Shown piece after piece: positions 1 to 8,574 of a DNA stretch of 64,000 nucleotides (positions are counted from its first letter, which is position 1; each line of letters starts with the position of its first letter). The stretch is from the NCBI RefSeq assembly GCF_013618635.1, contig NZ_JABLSJ010000010.1:1-64000 (forward strand), read 5' to 3'. The notes under the pieces are model-generated. The model searched no databases. It was not told where the DNA came from and saw nothing but the letters and a program-made list of their open reading frames with translations. Made by a program: the position numbers and the translations under genes. Origin of the DNA: Thalassobacillus sp. CUG 92003 (GTDB lineage Bacteria > Bacillota > Bacilli > Bacillales > Halobacillaceae).

Positions 1-60
1 TATAGAAGAAACTGAATTGACGTACTGGTTGGTTTGTTCAGTTTTCAAAGATCGAAGTAA

Positions 61-137
61 TGGTGGGCCTGAGTGGACTTGAACCACCGACCTCACGCTT
101 ATCAGGCGTGCGCTCTGACCGACTGAGCTACAGGCCC
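61..137 (-). tRNA. tRNA-Ile (anticodon GAT)
   Basis: Read on the minus strand this folds as a full cloverleaf with acceptor GGGCCTG pairing CAGGCCC. The anticodon loop carries GAT and the T-arm has GGTTCAAGTCC. The 3' CCA is encoded (61-63). It is the last gene of the twelve-gene cluster. Confidence 0.97.
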
Positions 138-191
138 CAATCCATTATTAATGACTCGGTATGCTTATCATTAAGTTGCTATTAATTGTAA

Positions 192-265
192 TGGAGCGGG
201 TGATGGGAATCGAACCCACGACATCAGCTTGGAAGGCTGAGGTTTTACCACTAAACTACACCCGC
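192..265 (-). tRNA. tRNA-Gly (anticodon TCC)
   Basis: Minus-strand cloverleaf with acceptor GCGGGTG, anticodon TCC, T-arm GGTTCGATTCC and encoded CCA. Confidence 0.97.
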
Positions 266-344
266 GTTTATAAAGTTTCATTAGCTTTGCTTAGAGTTAA
301 TACGAAAATATCCAGAGATATTTAAAATTAGAATGCTAATGGGA

Positions 345-418
345 TCGGGAAGACAGGATTCGAACCTACGACCCCTTGGTCCCAAACCAAGTGCTCTACC
401 AAGCTGAGCTACTTCCCG
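345..418 (-). tRNA. tRNA-Pro (anticodon TGG)
   Basis: Minus-strand cloverleaf with acceptor CGGGAAG and anticodon TGG. The bases after discriminator A are TCC, so the 3' CCA is not encoded and must be added after transcription. Confidence 0.96.
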
Positions 419-424
419 TTCAAA

Positions 425-501
<77 letters not shown>

Positions 502-579
502 TTGGTTTATCAAAGCGACATCTTTCAATATACCATGATCTATTAAACTACGCAATAGTTTTTTTAACAATGATATAAA

Positions 580-664
<85 letters not shown>

Positions 665-714
665 GTGTATGAATCAAAATAAAATGCCGTGTTAATCACA
701 GCAAGAGAATTGAA

Positions 715-796
715 TGCGGGTGGAGGGACTTGAACCCCCACGCCGTGAAGCACTAGATCCTAAATCTAGCGTGTCTGCCAATTCCACCACACCCGC
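715..796 (-). tRNA. tRNA-Leu (anticodon TAG)
   Basis: Class II tRNA with long variable arm, acceptor GCGGGTG, anticodon TAG, no encoded CCA. Confidence 0.96.
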
Positions 797-801
797 ATAA
801 A

Positions 802-877
802 TGGTGAGCCATGGAGGATTCGAACCTCCGACCCTCTGATTAAAAGTCAGATGCTCTACCAACTGAGCTAATGGCTC
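802..877 (-). tRNA. tRNA-Lys (anticodon TTT)
   Basis: Cloverleaf with acceptor GAGCCAT, anticodon TTT and encoded CCA. Confidence 0.97.
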
Positions 878-888
878 TCGTATAAGGT

Positions 889-963
889 TGGCTGGGCCAG
901 CTGGATTCGAACCAGCGCATCACGGTACCAAAAACCGATGCCTTACCGCTTGGCTATGGCCCA
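889..963 (-). tRNA. tRNA-Gln (anticodon TTG)
   Basis: Cloverleaf with acceptor TGGGCCA, anticodon TTG and encoded CCA. Confidence 0.96.
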
Positions 964-970
964 ACAAAAA

Positions 971-1047
971 TGGCGGTCCGGACGGGACTCGAACCCGCGA
1001 CCTCCTGCGTGACAGGCAGGCATTCTAACCAACTGAACTACCGGACC
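971..1047 (-). tRNA. tRNA-Asp (anticodon GTC)
   Basis: Cloverleaf with acceptor GGTCCGG, anticodon GTC and encoded CCA. Confidence 0.97.
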
Positions 1048-1060
1048 TAGGTATAAAAAA

Positions 1061-1132
1061 TGACCCGTACGGGATTCGAACCCGTGTTACTGCCGTGAAA
1101 GGGCAGTGTCTTAACCACTTGACCAACGGGCC
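1061..1132 (-). tRNA. tRNA-Glu (anticodon TTC)
   Basis: Cloverleaf with acceptor GGCCCGT pairing ACGGGTC through one G-U pair, anticodon TTC, CCA not encoded. Confidence 0.96.
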
Positions 1133-1142
1133 TTATGGATAA

Positions 1143-1233
1143 TGGCGGAGAAGGAGGGATTTGAACCCTCGCGCCGCTTACGCGACCTACACCCTTAGCA
1201 GGGGCGCCTCTTCAGCCACTTGAGTACTTCTCC
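1143..1233 (-). tRNA. tRNA-Ser (anticodon GCT)
   Basis: Class II tRNA with long variable arm, acceptor GGAGAAG, anticodon GCT and encoded CCA. Confidence 0.97.
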
Positions 1234-1235
1234 GT

Positions 1236-1310
1236 TGGCTCCACCGGCAGGATTCGAACCTGCGACAAATCGGTTAACAGCCGATTGCTCTACCACTGAG
1301 CTACGGTGGA
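1236..1310 (-). tRNA. tRNA-Asn (anticodon GTT)
   Basis: First tRNA of the cluster. Acceptor TCCACCG, anticodon GTT, encoded CCA. The order Asn-Ser-Glu-(Asp)-Gln-Lys-Leu-Leu matches the B. subtilis trnS cluster as I recall it, extended here by Asp inside and Arg, Pro, Gly, Ile at the end. Confidence 0.97.
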
Positions 1311-1432
1311 TCAATAAATAGATAAGTAATCCTTAAGCCTGTACGATTGTTGAAATCACTGTCATAGCGATGTGCAAAAAAGATTATGTCAGTGCCGGTT
1401 AACGGCTTCACTAATTAACAGCGACGGTAAAT

Positions 1433-1461
1433 ATAATATAATATCTCCGCCCTGTTGTCAA
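1433..1461 (-). promoter_or_regulatory. Strong SigA promoter of the tRNA cluster
   Basis: On the minus strand the -35 is TTGACA (1456-1461), followed by exactly 17 bases and -10 TATTAT (1433-1438). It lies about 120 bases ahead of tRNA-Asn and behind sprT. A perfect -35 and near-perfect -10 at ideal spacing fit a stable-RNA promoter. Apart from this promoter I see nothing in 1311-1542. Confidence 0.85.
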
Positions 1462-1542
1462 ACCTTTTTGCCAACAAATTTAGATAAAATCACCGCAGAA
1501 ACAGGCTTGTTTTTTTAAGGCTTATATAATTTAACATGCGGT

Positions 1543-2016
1543 TTACGTTTCGTCAATGGGTATAGTCTTCTTTTCGATTTTTCCCTTACAGCGGCCGCAA
1601 CGATACCGTTTAGTGTCCACTTGTCTGACTCTACGAAATTCCTGCTGACAATATGTGCACATATAATGATGGCGCCTTCGATTTGCCTGGGAGGGTAAAA
1701 ATTTGCAGTGGCGCGGCGAGCCTGTTTGTTTCATCAATGTCTTGAACGCTTGTGAGCGGTGGTGATAAGGCTGTCCTTCAACGTGCAGATGATAATGGCA
1801 CAATTCGTGTTTGATGATGCCGATCAATTCTTCCCTTCCCAGTTCCTGCAAATACTTCGGATTGATTTCGATCAGGCATTTATTAGGGATATACCTGCCA
1901 CCTGTGGTTCGTAAACGTGGATTGAATACGATGTCATCCGGATAGGGCTTTTTAAAATATATGTCTGAAAGCTCACGAGTCAACGCTTGCAGTTCCTGGT
2001 CGGTCATTTGCAACAT
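1543..2016 (-). CDS. sprT: SprT-like zinc metalloprotease-fold protein
   Basis: A 157-residue SprT-family protein of unknown substrate (YdcK in B. subtilis). The zinc-binding HExxH motif is HELCH at residues 70-74 followed by HLH, and the C-terminus has a zinc-ribbon with CTYC and CGRC pairs. The central segment FNPRLRTTGGRY is a family hallmark. The start chosen is the ATG of MLQMTDQ because AGGGAG lies 11 bases upstream; the ATG three codons later is an alternative, and longer frames lack a better ribosome site. It sits between tex and the tRNA cluster with cmpA on the other strand, the same neighbourhood as in B. subtilis. Confidence 0.92.
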   Translation of the reverse strand: MLQMTDQELQALTRELSDIYFKKPYPDDIVFNPRLRTTGGRYIPNKCLIEINPKYLQELGREELIGIIKHELCHYHLHVEGQPYHHRSQAFKTLMKQTGSPRHCKFLPSQANRRRHHYMCTYCQQEFRRVRQVDTKRYRCGRCKGKIEKKTIPIDET

Positions 2017-2095
2017 AACTAGGCACACTCCCTGGTGGTTTTGCATAGTTTATCATAACACGTATTTTGCTTAAAAGAACCAAAGGAGGGATTTG

Positions 2096-2206
2096 ATGCC
2101 TGAGTGGCTGCGCAACCAAATGTCTCGTGCCTTTTACAAGAAAGATAAATACCAGATCAAAATGCTTAATCAATGCTGGTATTTTTATCGAAGGGAATAT
2201 AAATAA
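2096..2206 (+). CDS. cmpA: Cortex morphogenetic protein CmpA
   Basis: A 36-residue protein beginning MPEWLRNQM and ending YFYRREYK. The pattern MPxWLxxQM ... YQIKxLNQCWYFYR is diagnostic for CmpA (YdcJ), the small factor that in B. subtilis couples spore coat and cortex assembly and helps ClpXP remove defective SpoIVA. AAAGGAGGG lies 5 bases before the ATG. It is the only plus-strand gene of this block, wedged between the divergent ends of sprT and tex, as in B. subtilis. Its presence argues that the host forms endospores. Forensespore/mother-cell timing cannot be read from the sequence; I found no convincing SigE promoter. Confidence 0.93.
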   Translation: MPEWLRNQMSRAFYKKDKYQIKMLNQCWYFYRREYK

Positions 2207-2264
2207 GACACTAGAACGGAATGGTAATTGTCCTGGCGTCTTAGCTCGATTGCTTACGTGAAGT

Positions 2265-4433
2265 TTATTTTTGGACCATGGATAGGGCAATTCGTTGCTT
2301 CTGCAGGTCGACACTCTCCACCCATACGGTCACGACATCCCCGACGGAGACGACGTCCATCGGATGCTTCACGAATCGGTTGGAGAGCTTGGAAATATGA
2401 ACAAGCCCATCCTGTTTAACACCCACATCCACAAAGACACCAAAATCCACGACATTCCGAACTGTTCCTTCTAACTCCATTTCCTGTTCTAAATCTTCCA
2501 TGGAAAGCACGTTCTGCTTTAGGATCGGTTTAGGCAAGTCATCCCGCGGGTCTCGGCCCGGCTGAACCAGGGCTTTGATGATATCCTGCAGGGTAGGTAC
2601 GCCTACTCCTAATTGTTCCGCCGTTTGGTTGATATCAAGCGATGATAGCCTCTCTTTCAGTTCATCACTTCCCAAGGCTTCATTCTCTTCGCCTGCCATC
2701 GCTAATAGTTCACGTGCAGCCTGATAGCTTTCCGGATGAATCGGCGTCCGGTCTAACGGCTCTTCCCCATCCATAATTCTTAAGAACCCAATACTTTGTT
2801 CGTATGTTTTATTGCCAAGACGCGGGATGGTTTTAAGCTGCTTCCGATTTGTGAACTTTCCGTTTTCTTCCCGTTGTTTAACCACATTGGAAGCGACGGT
2901 TTTACTCAACCCTGACACGTATTGTAAAAGGGATGCCGAGGCTGTGTTCATGTTGACGCCTACTTGGTTTACAGCTGTTTCCACAACAAAGGTGAGGGAG
3001 TCATTCAGTTTCTTTTGGGACACATCATGCTGATACTGGCCGACGCCGATGGACTTCGGATCGATTTTGACCAATTCTGATAAGGGATCCTGAACGCGCC
3101 GCGCAATCGATACGGCGCTGCGTTCCTCGACTTGAAAATCAGGGAATTCCTCACGGGCAAGTTTGGAGGCCGAATAGACACTGGCGCCTGCTTCATTAAC
3201 AATCATATAAGCTAAATCAAGCTGATGTTTCTGGATCATGTCTGCGATGAAATGCTCCGTTTCCCGGGAAGCTGTCCCATTTCCAATCGCGACAAGCTGG
3301 ATCGGATAGCGCTCGATGAGATCAAGCAGGATTTTTTCAGAGCCGGCTATATCACTTTTAGGTGGTGTCGGGTACATTAAGGATATTTCCAGCACTTTAC
3401 CTGTTTCATCTGTCACGACCAGTTTACAGCCTGTTCGATAAGCCGGATCGACGCCTAAAACAACTTTTCCTTTCAAAGGTGGCTGCAGCAGCAAGCTTTT
3501 CAGGTTCTTAGAAAAGACTTCGATGGCTTGATCTTCGGCTGTTTCTGATAAGGATGTACGAATCTCCCGTTCGATCGACGGTAGCGAAAGCCGTTTATAG
3601 CTATCTTCAATCGCTTCGTTCAATACTTCGCGCAGAGCGTCTTTAGTTGATGGCTGAATAATTTGCTCCTGCAAATAGGTGAGGACCACATCGACAGGCG
3701 GATGGATCGCAACTTTTAAAACGTCTTCCTTTTCACCCCGGTTAAAAGCCAGGATCCGGTGAGAGGCGACGGATTTGATGGGCTCTTCGTAGTCGTAATA
3801 CATTTCAAAAATGCCCTTTTCATCTATCTCCTTATTCTTCGCTTCTGTATGCACAACACCAGACTGGAATGTTTTCTTGCGGATATATTCACGGTAAGCA
3901 GGATCATCTGAAATCCATTCAGCGATAATGTCATTCACGCCTGCTTTGACATCATTGACTGTATGTAAAGCGTGCTCTTCAGCTAGATAAGCTTCGGCTT
4001 CTTCGTCAAGATTGATATCTTCCTGGGTCCACACCTGTTGTGCTAATGGTTCCAGACCTTTTTCCTTGGCTTTTGTTGCCCGGGTGCGTCGTTTCTGTTT
4101 ATAGGGCCGGTAAAGATCCTCCACCCGCTGCAGCTTGGCAGCTTGTTCGATTTCCTGTCTCAATTCATCGGTGAGTTTCTCTTGTTCGTCAATTAACCGG
4201 ATCACTTCTTCTTTACGTTGCTCAAGGTTCTGAATATATTGCCATTGGTCTTGAATGGCTTTAATTTGGACTTCATCGAGACCGCCTGTAAACTCTTTGC
4301 GGTAACGCGCCACAAACGGGACCGTGTTGCCTTCATCCAAGAGATTAATGACCTTACCGACGGTTTGCTTGGCAAGCTGTAATTCGCGCGCAACGCGTTC
4401 TATCAATACGGCGTTGTTGTCTATATCACTCAA
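2265..4433 (-). CDS. tex: Tex-family RNA-binding protein (S1 domain)
   Basis: A 722-residue Tex/YdcI-type nucleic-acid-binding protein linked to transcription. The order is an N-terminal helical region, a YqgF-like RNase H fold around residues 320-450 (GVDPAYRTGCK), a helix-hairpin-helix region (GVNMNTAS, LLQYVSGLSK) and a C-terminal S1 domain from about residue 650 (GTVRNVVDFGVFVDVG ... QDGLVHISKLS). I chose the TTG start at 4433: GAGGAGG lies 9 bases upstream, and the protein then begins LSDIDNN (with fMet for TTG). The longer frame upstream has no ribosome site. It is separated from rsbX by a strong bidirectional terminator. Confidence 0.95.
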   Translation of the reverse strand: MSDIDNNAVLIERVARELQLAKQTVGKVINLLDEGNTVPFVARYRKEFTGGLDEVQIKAIQDQWQYIQNLEQRKEEVIRLIDEQEKLTDELRQEIEQAAKLQRVEDLYRPYKQKRRTRATKAKEKGLEPLAQQVWTQEDINLDEEAEAYLAEEHALHTVNDVKAGVNDIIAEWISDDPAYREYIRKKTFQSGVVHTEAKNKEIDEKGIFEMYYDYEEPIKSVASHRILAFNRGEKEDVLKVAIHPPVDVVLTYLQEQIIQPSTKDALREVLNEAIEDSYKRLSLPSIEREIRTSLSETAEDQAIEVFSKNLKSLLLQPPLKGKVVLGVDPAYRTGCKLVVTDETGKVLEISLMYPTPPKSDIAGSEKILLDLIERYPIQLVAIGNGTASRETEHFIADMIQKHQLDLAYMIVNEAGASVYSASKLAREEFPDFQVEERSAVSIARRVQDPLSELVKIDPKSIGVGQYQHDVSQKKLNDSLTFVVETAVNQVGVNMNTASASLLQYVSGLSKTVASNVVKQREENGKFTNRKQLKTIPRLGNKTYEQSIGFLRIMDGEEPLDRTPIHPESYQAARELLAMAGEENEALGSDELKERLSSLDINQTAEQLGVGVPTLQDIIKALVQPGRDPRDDLPKPILKQNVLSMEDLEQEMELEGTVRNVVDFGVFVDVGVKQDGLVHISKLSNRFVKHPMDVVSVGDVVTVWVESVDLQKQRIALSMVQK

Positions 4434-4512
4434 AAAGATAACCTCCTCAAAAATGTTGCTCTCCCTCATTGTACCAAACTTATATTCTCACTGCTGACTA
4501 CATTTTGGCAAC

Positions 4513-4552
4513 AAAAAATGACCTTACCCTGCTTTGGATAAGGCCATTTTTT
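4513..4552 (-). terminator. Terminator of the rsb-sigB operon
   Basis: A hairpin with arms ACCTTACC and GGATAAGGCC-type pairing is flanked by runs of A and T on both sides, so it can stop transcription in either direction. It overlaps the rsbX stop codon. Confidence 0.8.
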
Positions 4553-5147
4553 ATACGATTTGCATAGCAATCAAGGTTGTATCATCGTTGTGGTTGATCT
4601 CATTCATTTCGTCATATCGACGGGTGACAAGATCCACATCTCTCATACTGACGCGTTCGGACGAAAGCTGGCGGTCGTCCACCCCATCAGAAAATAACAG
4701 AAACATCATCCCGGATTCTATTTCCCCGCGAATGACTCTAAACTTCCGGGGACGGCCGGCCAAATAACCAGCCAGAGGGATAATGCGCTTCTTTTTTCCT
4801 TGATCTGAGACCATAATGATCCCGATATTGCCGATTGAGGAATAAGAGTATGTCCGGTTCACTAAATCCACTTGAAGCAGCCCGAGCACGACGCCTCGTT
4901 TTCCACTTAGTGCGTCGTTGCATTTTTTAATGAGCGGTTCCAAATCAAGCTTGGGATTTTGTTCAATCGTATCCATTACAGCTTGAGAGGATTCCATCGC
5001 CAGCTGCCCGCTTCCTAATCCATCGGCCAGAGCGCAGGTGAACGTCGTATCTGTCTCCTTGTAAAAGTAACTATCGCCACAGAAATAGTTGCCTTTCTTT
5101 GGCTTTTGATAGACGGAAACGTTGATTTGCGGAGCTGATTCACTCAC
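4551..5147 (-). CDS. rsbX: RsbX, PP2C phosphatase resetting the stressosome
   Basis: A 198-residue PP2C-type serine/threonine phosphatase. In B. subtilis RsbX dephosphorylates RsbS and RsbR and so ends the response. Metal-binding features are visible: ADGLGSG near residue 38 and FSDGVDD near 153. It is shorter than typical PP2C proteins but normal for RsbX. It is the last gene of the operon, one base after the sigB stop, with GTGAATCA-type spacing that implies coupled translation. Confidence 0.95.
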   Translation of the reverse strand: MSESAPQINVSVYQKPKKGNYFCGDSYFYKETDTTFTCALADGLGSGQLAMESSQAVMDTIEQNPKLDLEPLIKKCNDALSGKRGVVLGLLQVDLVNRTYSYSSIGNIGIIMVSDQGKKKRIIPLAGYLAGRPRKFRVIRGEIESGMMFLLFSDGVDDRQLSSERVSMRDVDLVTRRYDEMNEINHNDDTTLIAMQIV

Positions 5148-5148
5148 C

Positions 5149-5943
5149 TTAATACGCCTCCATCGACGATCCTTCTGATTGCAGCGCTTCTCGCAGCTTT
5201 CTCAATGCGCGGCGTTGGAGACGTGAGACGTGCATCTGGGAAATACCCAACCGTTCACCCGTATCTTTTTGACTCATATTATCAAAATAGGTGCATTGCA
5301 GAATTTCCTGTTCGCGTTCACTCAAAATCGGCAGCACTTTTTCCAAGAGCATTTTTTGGTCGATATTTTCGTAGCCATCCTCTTGATTGCCAATCAAATC
5401 CAATATGGTCACGGTGCTCCCGTCTGAATCTGCTTCAATTTTCCGATCAACTGAGAGAGCCTTGTAGCTCTTGCCCATTTCCATCGTTTCGAGGACGTCC
5501 TCTTCGGAAACCTCTAAATACTCGGCAATCTCTAACACAGAAGGGGAATGTTGCAGTGTCGTGGTCAACTCTTCTGCTGCTTTTTTAATCTTGGGGCCGA
5601 GCTCCTTAATCCGTCTCGGGACATGGACGCTCCATGTTTTATCACGGATAAAGCGTTTGATTTCCCCTATTATGGTAGGGATTGCAAATGATTCGAAAGA
5701 CTTGCCGAATTCCGGGTCGTATCTGCGAATCGCAGCTAATAGGCCCAACATGCCGACCTGGACGAGGTCTTCGTGGATTGTGCTGTTCTTGGAATATTTT
5801 CTTGCGATGGATTCTACAAGATCATTATAGGTGAGGACTATCTTTTCTTGAATGGCCTCATCTGTTGGGTTTTCTTGCAGATAAGCGATCCATTCATAGA
5901 CCTCACCATCTCTTTTATTGGGTTGATGAGATCCGGTCGCCAT
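5149..5943 (-). CDS. sigB: General stress sigma factor SigB
   Basis: A 264-residue SigB-type factor. Region 2 holds DLVQVGMLGLLAAIRRYDP and the -10 reading helix KSFESFAIPTIIGEIKRF; region 3 has HVPRRIKELGP; region 4 has LGISQMHVSRLQRRALRKLR. These blocks are close to B. subtilis SigB. Its start overlaps the end of rsbW by 29 bases, consistent with coupled synthesis of the sigma factor and its antisigma. A promoter of SigB type precedes rsbV, so the gene probably activates its own expression. Confidence 0.97.
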   Translation of the reverse strand: MATGSHQPNKRDGEVYEWIAYLQENPTDEAIQEKIVLTYNDLVESIARKYSKNSTIHEDLVQVGMLGLLAAIRRYDPEFGKSFESFAIPTIIGEIKRFIRDKTWSVHVPRRIKELGPKIKKAAEELTTTLQHSPSVLEIAEYLEVSEEDVLETMEMGKSYKALSVDRKIEADSDGSTVTILDLIGNQEDGYENIDQKMLLEKVLPILSEREQEILQCTYFDNMSQKDTGERLGISQMHVSRLQRRALRKLREALQSEGSSMEAY

Positions 5944-6391
5944 CTAGACCCACCTCGTTTTCAGTGAGGTATTTTGTCATCAGGACAATTACCCCGTACT
6001 TGCTGCTAATTTCAACCTTGTCCATAAGAGCATCAATCAAAAACAGACCGAAACCGCCTTCGCGCAAGTCTTCGATTTCATCATCCTGCTGATAAGGTCC
6101 TATATCTCGTTTCACCTCACCTAAATCAAAACTCCCGCCGTGATCCGCCACCATGACTTCCAGGCGATCTTCATATACGCCGAACCCGATCGTTATTTCA
6201 CCACCCTCCGATTCGCTGTATGCGTGCTTCACACCATTTGTCAGCGCTTCGGAAATAGCAACTTTCAGATCTTCTATATCCTCATAGGTAAACCCCATGC
6301 GATTTGCAATACCTGAGATACTTAGACGTACGACTCCCACATATTCCGCTTTAGCCGGTACTTTTATTTCAATAAAATCAAATGGTTCCAT
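5915..6391 (-). CDS. rsbW: Anti-sigma B factor and serine kinase RsbW
   Basis: A 158-residue GHKL-fold kinase that binds SigB or phosphorylates RsbV. The N box is AISEALTNGVKHAY (residues 45-58 region), the G1 box is VADHGGSFDLG, and the G2 box is REGGFGLFLIDALMD. It starts 3 bases after the rsbV stop codon and runs 29 bases into sigB. Length is normal for the family. Confidence 0.97.
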   Translation of the reverse strand: MEPFDFIEIKVPAKAEYVGVVRLSISGIANRMGFTYEDIEDLKVAISEALTNGVKHAYSESEGGEITIGFGVYEDRLEVMVADHGGSFDLGEVKRDIGPYQQDDEIEDLREGGFGLFLIDALMDKVEISSKYGVIVLMTKYLTENEVGLDGDRISSTQ

Positions 6392-6394
6392 TAC

Positions 6395-6724
6395 TCACAT
6401 TCCACCTTGTACTGTAGACTCGATGTTCATGATTTCTGTAAGTCCCGTTATTTTGAATAAACGATAAACGCGATCCTGCATGTGAATCAGCTTCATCTCG
6501 GAATTGTATTCCTTCGTTGACTTAAGCGCGCTGATGAACACGCCTAGACCCGTACTATCCATATAGTTGACCTCTTGTAAATCAACCTCGACAAGCTGCT
6601 CTTCCACTTGTGTGAGAGGCAACAATGATTCTTTCAGCTTTGGCGCTGTAAAAGCATCGATTTCTCCCATTAAGTAGACAATTTTATGGTTTTCTTTATT
6701 ATTAACATCTATTGTTAAATTCAT
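6395..6724 (-). CDS. rsbV: Anti-anti-sigma factor RsbV
   Basis: A 109-residue STAS-domain protein. The phosphorylated serine is S57 in YMDSTGLGVF. When dephosphorylated by RsbU it binds RsbW and frees SigB. The start is the ATG of MNLTIDV because AGGAGG lies 10 bases upstream; the frame extends nine codons further without a site. It is the first gene downstream of the internal SigB promoter. Confidence 0.97.
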   Translation of the reverse strand: MNLTIDVNNKENHKIVYLMGEIDAFTAPKLKESLLPLTQVEEQLVEVDLQEVNYMDSTGLGVFISALKSTKEYNSEMKLIHMQDRVYRLFKITGLTEIMNIESTVQGGM

Positions 6725-6761
6725 GTGAAATGAACCTCCTAAATAAATCAATCAGGGTACA

Positions 6762-6787
6762 GTACCCGATGAATTTTCCTCTTAAAC
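6762..6787 (-). promoter_or_regulatory. SigB-type promoter ahead of rsbV
   Basis: On the minus strand GTTTAA (6782-6787), 14 bases, then GGGTAC (6762-6767). The SigB consensus is GTTTAA, 12-15 bases, GGGTAT, so this matches 11 of 12 positions. The -35 overlaps the rsbU stop codon. The location equals the autoregulatory SigB promoter of B. subtilis. Confidence 0.93.
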
Positions 6788-7792
6788 GTTCCGCCTTAAG
6801 ATAATTAAGGTAAAATCATCCCGAAGCTGAAAATCCTGCAACCTTTCAAAATGCTTGTACACTTGTTCCACAATTTCTTGGGCAGGAAGATGCGTGAACT
6901 TTTTAACAATATGGAGCACCTCATCCGGTTCAATGAAGCGATCGCCCTGTCGGCATTCTGTCACGCCGTCTGTCAACAGAATAATCATATCCCCGATCTC
7001 AATTTTACGTTGAAATTCGTGATACGTCGTCTCGGAAGAGACCCCCAACACCAGGCCAGAGGCATCGATTTCTTCAAACGAATCGGTCGCTTTATGATAA
7101 AAATAACCCGGCTCATGTCCGGCTGATGCGTAATAAAAGGTATGCTCATTTAAATTATAAAGACCATAAAACATCGTCACGAACATACTGGAATCGACAT
7201 TTTGTTCAACAACACGGTTCAGGCTTCCCAGAATGACACCTGGGTCCATACGCGTTTCCGGAAAACTTTCCATCGAATACTTGATCATGGACATGCATAA
7301 GGCAGCTGGCACACCCTTGCCGATAACATCAGCAATGGAAACACCAAGCGAGCCTTCTTTATCCTGCACGAAGTGATGGTAGTCACCGTTCATTTGACGG
7401 GCAGGGAAACTGACCGCCCCGATTTCTACCTCTTCTAGCTCAGGCTTCTCAGTAGATAGAAGTGTATCCTGCATATTTGCGGCGACGGAAAGTTCCGACT
7501 TCAATTCAAGCTGTTTTTCCCGAAGAGACTGGTATTCCTGATAAGCCAAGCCGTAAGAGATCATCGTTTCCAATAGAAAATTCAAGGAAACCTGAATATC
7601 CTCCGGCATGTCCGGGTATATTTCCTCTAGAGATTGGATGTGTACGTTAATGATTTCATCAGGCGATATATTCTGCTGCAATGATTGTTTACTGAATTGT
7701 TCTGCTTGATATAAGGCTTGCTCGTCTTGTGTTCTAATATATTCTTGAAGTAATTCCTTATAGTTTTCTAAGTCTAGTTTTAGGGTGCTCAT
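6782..7792 (-). CDS. rsbU: RsbU, PP2C phosphatase of RsbV
   Basis: A 336-residue protein with an N-terminal helical RsbT-binding domain (about residues 1-85), a short coiled linker (EYQSLREKQLELKSELSVAANMQ) and a PP2C domain from about residue 120. Metal ligands are in NGDYHHF and SIADVIGKGVP and LLTDGVTE. RsbT released from the stressosome binds it and switches on dephosphorylation of RsbV-P. It lies 12 bases after rsbT. Confidence 0.96.
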   Translation of the reverse strand: MSTLKLDLENYKELLQEYIRTQDEQALYQAEQFSKQSLQQNISPDEIINVHIQSLEEIYPDMPEDIQVSLNFLLETMISYGLAYQEYQSLREKQLELKSELSVAANMQDTLLSTEKPELEEVEIGAVSFPARQMNGDYHHFVQDKEGSLGVSIADVIGKGVPAALCMSMIKYSMESFPETRMDPGVILGSLNRVVEQNVDSSMFVTMFYGLYNLNEHTFYYASAGHEPGYFYHKATDSFEEIDASGLVLGVSSETTYHEFQRKIEIGDMIILLTDGVTECRQGDRFIEPDEVLHIVKKFTHLPAQEIVEQVYKHFERLQDFQLRDDFTLIILRRNV

Positions 7793-7804
7793 ATGTTACC
7801 TCCT

Positions 7805-8206
7805 TTACCGGAGCCATTTAACAGCTTTGATTTCCGTCCCCTGACCTTCTTCGGACTTGATGTCAAACTCGTCCATCAGTCGTTTGACGCCGGGAAGCCC
7901 TGCTCCCAGTCCGCCGGAGGTAGAAAAACCATCTTCCATGACATCCGTGAGCTCTCTGATTCCAGGCCCTTCATCAGACGCTATAATCCTGATGCCTTTA
8001 TGATTCAAATCGTCGATAGCTTCAAAACAGACCTTACCTCTGCCAGCGTAAAGATAGATGTTTCGGGCCAGCTCTGATATGGCTGTAGCAATACGCGCTT
8101 GATCGACAGTTCCGAAGCCGATTTTTTTGGCGATATCACGCCCGATTTGACGAGCGCCGACAATGTCCCATTCCTTTTTTATGTTGACACAGGATTGAAG
8201 ATCCAT
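7805..8206 (-). CDS. rsbT: RsbT serine kinase, stressosome switch
   Basis: A 133-residue GHKL-type kinase that phosphorylates RsbR and RsbS and then leaves the stressosome to activate RsbU. The N box is AISELARNIYLYAG, the G1 box is ASDEGPGI, and the G2 box is STSGGLGAGLPGVKRLMDEF. The start lies 2 bases after the rsbS stop codon. Confidence 0.97.
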   Translation of the reverse strand: MDLQSCVNIKKEWDIVGARQIGRDIAKKIGFGTVDQARIATAISELARNIYLYAGRGKVCFEAIDDLNHKGIRIIASDEGPGIRELTDVMEDGFSTSGGLGAGLPGVKRLMDEFDIKSEEGQGTEIKAVKWLR

Positions 8207-8208
8207 AC

Positions 8209-8574
8209 CTACTCCTCCAATTCCTGGCGAAGTTTGATCAACCCTTGTTCTAAGTCTAACGCAGTCGGAACGTCCTGCAAATGTATACCTAGATCGATCA
8301 AGGTCATTGCAACAGCTGGCTGAATACCTGTCAACACTACTTTAGCCCCCATCAAATCGGACATGGTCACGACATCACCTAACACTTTTGCAATGAACGA
8401 GTCGATGATCTCTACTGAGGTCAGGTCGATGACGACGCCACTCGCACCGCTCTCATGAATCTTTTTCAGTAAATCTTCCTGAAACTGAATGGCTGTCTGG
8501 TCGTCCAAATCAATCTGGATTGAGATTAGCAGATAATTGTGCAGTTTTAGAATAGGTATTCTCACAGTATTCAC
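8209..8574 (-). CDS. rsbS: RsbS, stressosome scaffold STAS protein
   Basis: A 121-residue single STAS domain. The serine phosphorylated by RsbT is S59 in [13 protein letters not shown], the same number as in B. subtilis. It overlaps the end of rsbR by four bases, so the two scaffold proteins are translationally coupled. Confidence 0.97.
   Translation of the reverse strand: MNTVRIPILKLHNYLLISIQIDLDDQTAIQFQEDLLKKIHESGASGVVIDLTSVEIIDSFIAKVLGDVVTMSDLMGAKVVLTGIQPAVAMTLIDLGIHLQDVPTALDLEQGLIKLRQELEE

Noticed and set aside
1311-1542. 5S or other rRNA near the tRNA cluster
   Set aside because: No conserved rRNA sequence is seen; only a promoter and short plain sequence.
1973-2314. Frame on the minus strand over sprT start and tex end
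   Set aside because: It overlaps three better supported genes (sprT, cmpA, tex) and has no homology or ribosome site.
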